Shown piece after piece: positions 5,535 through 6,687 of a stretch of DNA of 6,687 bases. The first letter of the stretch is position 1. Each line of letters starts with the position of its first letter. The DNA comes from JBHIER01 sp046760705 [NCBI: bacterium] (GTDB lineage: Bacteria > JBHIER01 > G020348925), in contig JBHIER010000193.1 of NCBI GenBank assembly GCA_046760705.1, forward strand, positions 1 through 6,687. The letters are read 5' to 3'. Position numbers and translations under genes: made by a program. The notes under the pieces are model-generated. The model saw nothing but the letters and a program-made list of their open reading frames with translations, did not search any database and had not been told where the DNA came from.

Positions 5535-6398
5535 TCATCTCTCCCCCAAAAGCAGTTCGATCAGCCGATCGAGATCTTCTGAGGAGTAGAATTCGATTTC
5601 GATCTTCCCTTTATCGATGCTCTGTTTGATGCGCACCTGTGTTCCAAAGGCCTGCCGCAGCCTCTCTTCCAGGGCTGCGATCTGGGCCGGTTTTTTCGGA
5701 CCCCGCCGACCGGAGCTGAGGGCTCTGTCGCGCACGATGTTTCTCACCATCTCCTCAAGCCGCCTGACCGACAGGCCCCGATTCATAATCTTCTCACAGA
5801 GGGCCACTTGATCGGCCTCCCGTTCCAGGGTCAGCAGGGCTCGGGCGTGGCCCATCGTTATCCGGCCTGTTTTCAGCATCTCCTGAACGGAGGGGGGCAA
5901 CTGAAGGAGTCTCATAAAATTGGCCACAGTTGAGCGATCTTTTCCCACCTTCTGAGCCACCTGGTCCTGGGTCAACGTATACTCGTCCATCAGCCTCTTG
6001 TACGCCTTGGCCTGGTCGATGGCGTTGAGATCTTCCCGTTGGATATTCTCAACCAGGGAGAGTTCCAGCATCTCTTCCGGGGCCGACACATCCATCACAA
6101 TGGCCGGCACTGTCTTCAACTGTGCCTCTTTGGCCGCCCGGTATCTCCGCTCCCCGGCGATGAGTTGAAAGCCATCCTCCACCTGCCGGACGATCAACGG
6201 CTGCAAGATGCCCTTTTCGACGATCGATCGCTTCAACTCGTCGAGATTGACGTTGTCCATCTCTTCTCTGGGCTGATACGGATTGGGCTTGATTCGAGAC
6301 AGTTCAACTTCGACGAGCTGTCTCCAATCCTCAACCAGATGGGCGTAGGACTCAGGTATGAGTGCCTGCAGACCTCTGCCCAGTACTTTCTTCCTCAT
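5535..6398 (-). CDS. parB: ParB/Spo0J chromosome-partitioning CTPase and parS-binding protein
   Basis: This is a complete 287-residue ParB, the usual length for chromosomal members. ParB binds parS, loads as a CTP-dependent sliding clamp and stimulates ParA. It opens with the family start [14 protein letters not shown]. The N-terminal CTPase domain spans about residues 29-125, with NPYQPR (39-44), the CTP-binding box GERRYRA (82-88) and ENIQREDLN (117-125). A helix-turn-helix follows at about 142-165 ([20 protein letters not shown]), then the central DNA-binding region with [12 protein letters not shown], and a C-terminal dimerisation segment at about 240-285. The start ATG has an AAGGAAG Shine-Dalgarno about 8 nt upstream, within the parA coding sequence, so the two genes are probably translationally coupled. 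No 16-bp parS palindrome (TGTTTCACGTGAAACA) was seen in the window. The identification is very secure. Confidence 0.98.
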   Translation of the reverse strand: MRKKVLGRGLQALIPESYAHLVEDWRQLVEVELSRIKPNPYQPREEMDNVNLDELKRSIVEKGILQPLIVRQVEDGFQLIAGERRYRAAKEAQLKTVPAIVMDVSAPEEMLELSLVENIQREDLNAIDQAKAYKRLMDEYTLTQDQVAQKVGKDRSTVANFMRLLQLPPSVQEMLKTGRITMGHARALLTLEREADQVALCEKIMNRGLSVRRLEEMVRNIVRDRALSSGRRGPKKPAQIAALEERLRQAFGTQVRIKQSIDKGKIEIEFYSSEDLDRLIELLLGER

Positions 6399-6687
6399 GG
6401 TTCATCACTTCCTTTGCCAGGTTGAGATAATTTTCAGCTCCCACCGAAAGGGCATCGTACAGGATGATGGGTTTGCCAAAGCTGGGGGCTTCACTCAATC
6501 GGACGTTTCTTCTGATCACTGTTCTGCACACTCGGTCTTTGAAGAAGCTGCGGGCCTCTTCTGCCACCTGCTTGGAGAGTCTCACCCGGGCATCATACAT
6601 TGTCAACAGGACCCCTTCTATTTTGAGGTTCGGATTGAGACGTCTCTGGACCAGCCGGATCGTGTTGAGCAATTGTCCTAACCCCTC
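6352..6687 (-). CDS. parA: ParA/Soj chromosome-partitioning ATPase, C-terminal part (5' end outside window)
   Basis: This is the last 111 codons of a ParA/Soj-type P-loop ATPase. The frame stays open to the window edge and the first visible residues are [10 protein letters not shown], so the TTG at 6672 is an internal leucine and not a start. The conserved tail of the family is seen: EGVLLTMYD, then [15 protein letters not shown], then [10 protein letters not shown]. The Walker A and B motifs lie upstream, outside the window. ParA binds DNA nonspecifically as an ATP dimer and, with ParB bound at parS, segregates chromosome origins. The stop TGA at 6354-6352 lies inside parB, giving a 47-nt overlap and a tail ([16 protein letters not shown]) beyond where Soj proteins usually end. 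The identification is firm for the family. The role as chromosomal rather than plasmid ParA is inferred from the neighbours. Confidence 0.95.
   Translation of the reverse strand, partial: EGLGQLLNTIRLVQRRLNPNLKIEGVLLTMYDARVRLSKQVAEEARSFFKDRVCRTVIRRNVRLSEAPSFGKPIILYDALSVGAENYLNLAKEVMNHEEESTGQRSAGTHT

Noticed and set aside
1-6687. parS site (TGTTTCACGTGAAACA) expected near parAB
   Set aside because: Read through for the core on both strands and nothing close was seen; sites may lie outside the window.

Overview
This is bacterial chromosomal DNA with every recognisable gene on the minus strand, so genes are transcribed from high to low coordinates. Gene content (ParA/ParB chromosome partitioning, a membrane-anchored LytM peptidase, a bactofilin, an envelope V/A-type rotary ATPase) points to a bacterium, probably of diderm type. 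The phylum cannot be fixed from the sequence. Mid-range GC, the parAB-M23-bactofilin order and a bacterial V/A-ATPase would suit Desulfobacterota, the FCB or WOR-3-like candidate phyla, or relatives; this is inference.

Layout, in order of transcription. (1) 6687-5535: the C-terminal half of ParA (cut by the window edge) and a complete ParB, overlapping by 47 nt. (2) 5534-5378: an intergenic region with a clear sigma70-type promoter (TTGACT, 17 nt, TATATT) and a small inverted repeat that resembles a dispersed intergenic repeat. (3) 5377-4030: a membrane-anchored M23 endopeptidase and a bactofilin, a pair usually linked to cell-shape control. (4) 4029-3806: a 224-nt leader with two perfect inverted repeats, the second ending 7 nt before the Shine-Dalgarno sequence of the first ATPase gene. 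(5) 3805-259: four tightly packed V/A-ATPase genes: peripheral stalk H/G, membrane subunit I (a-type), proteolipid K (c-type) and peripheral stalk E. The proteolipid keeps the full Na+ ligand set known from Enterococcus hirae NtpK, so the motor is predicted to move Na+. (6) 258-1: where subunit C should start. Instead there is an ATG that stops after eight codons, then repeat-rich DNA: a hexamer repeat, a CCCGGG hairpin, a perfect 13-bp inverted repeat, and an uncharacterised reading frame that leaves the window.

How the genes fit together: ParAB segregates the chromosome, and the M23 enzyme with the bactofilin scaffold shapes the wall. In many bacteria an F-type ATP synthase operon lies next to parAB and bactofilin; here a V/A-type ATPase holds that place. 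The window has most of the membrane and stalk parts (H, I, K, E) but none of the catalytic or central-shaft genes (A, B, D, F) and no intact C. They either lie beyond position 1, behind an inserted element, or elsewhere in the genome. The best leads are the apparent break after subunit E, the Na+ signature, and the two possible bactofilin starts, which differ by a possible membrane-targeting tail.
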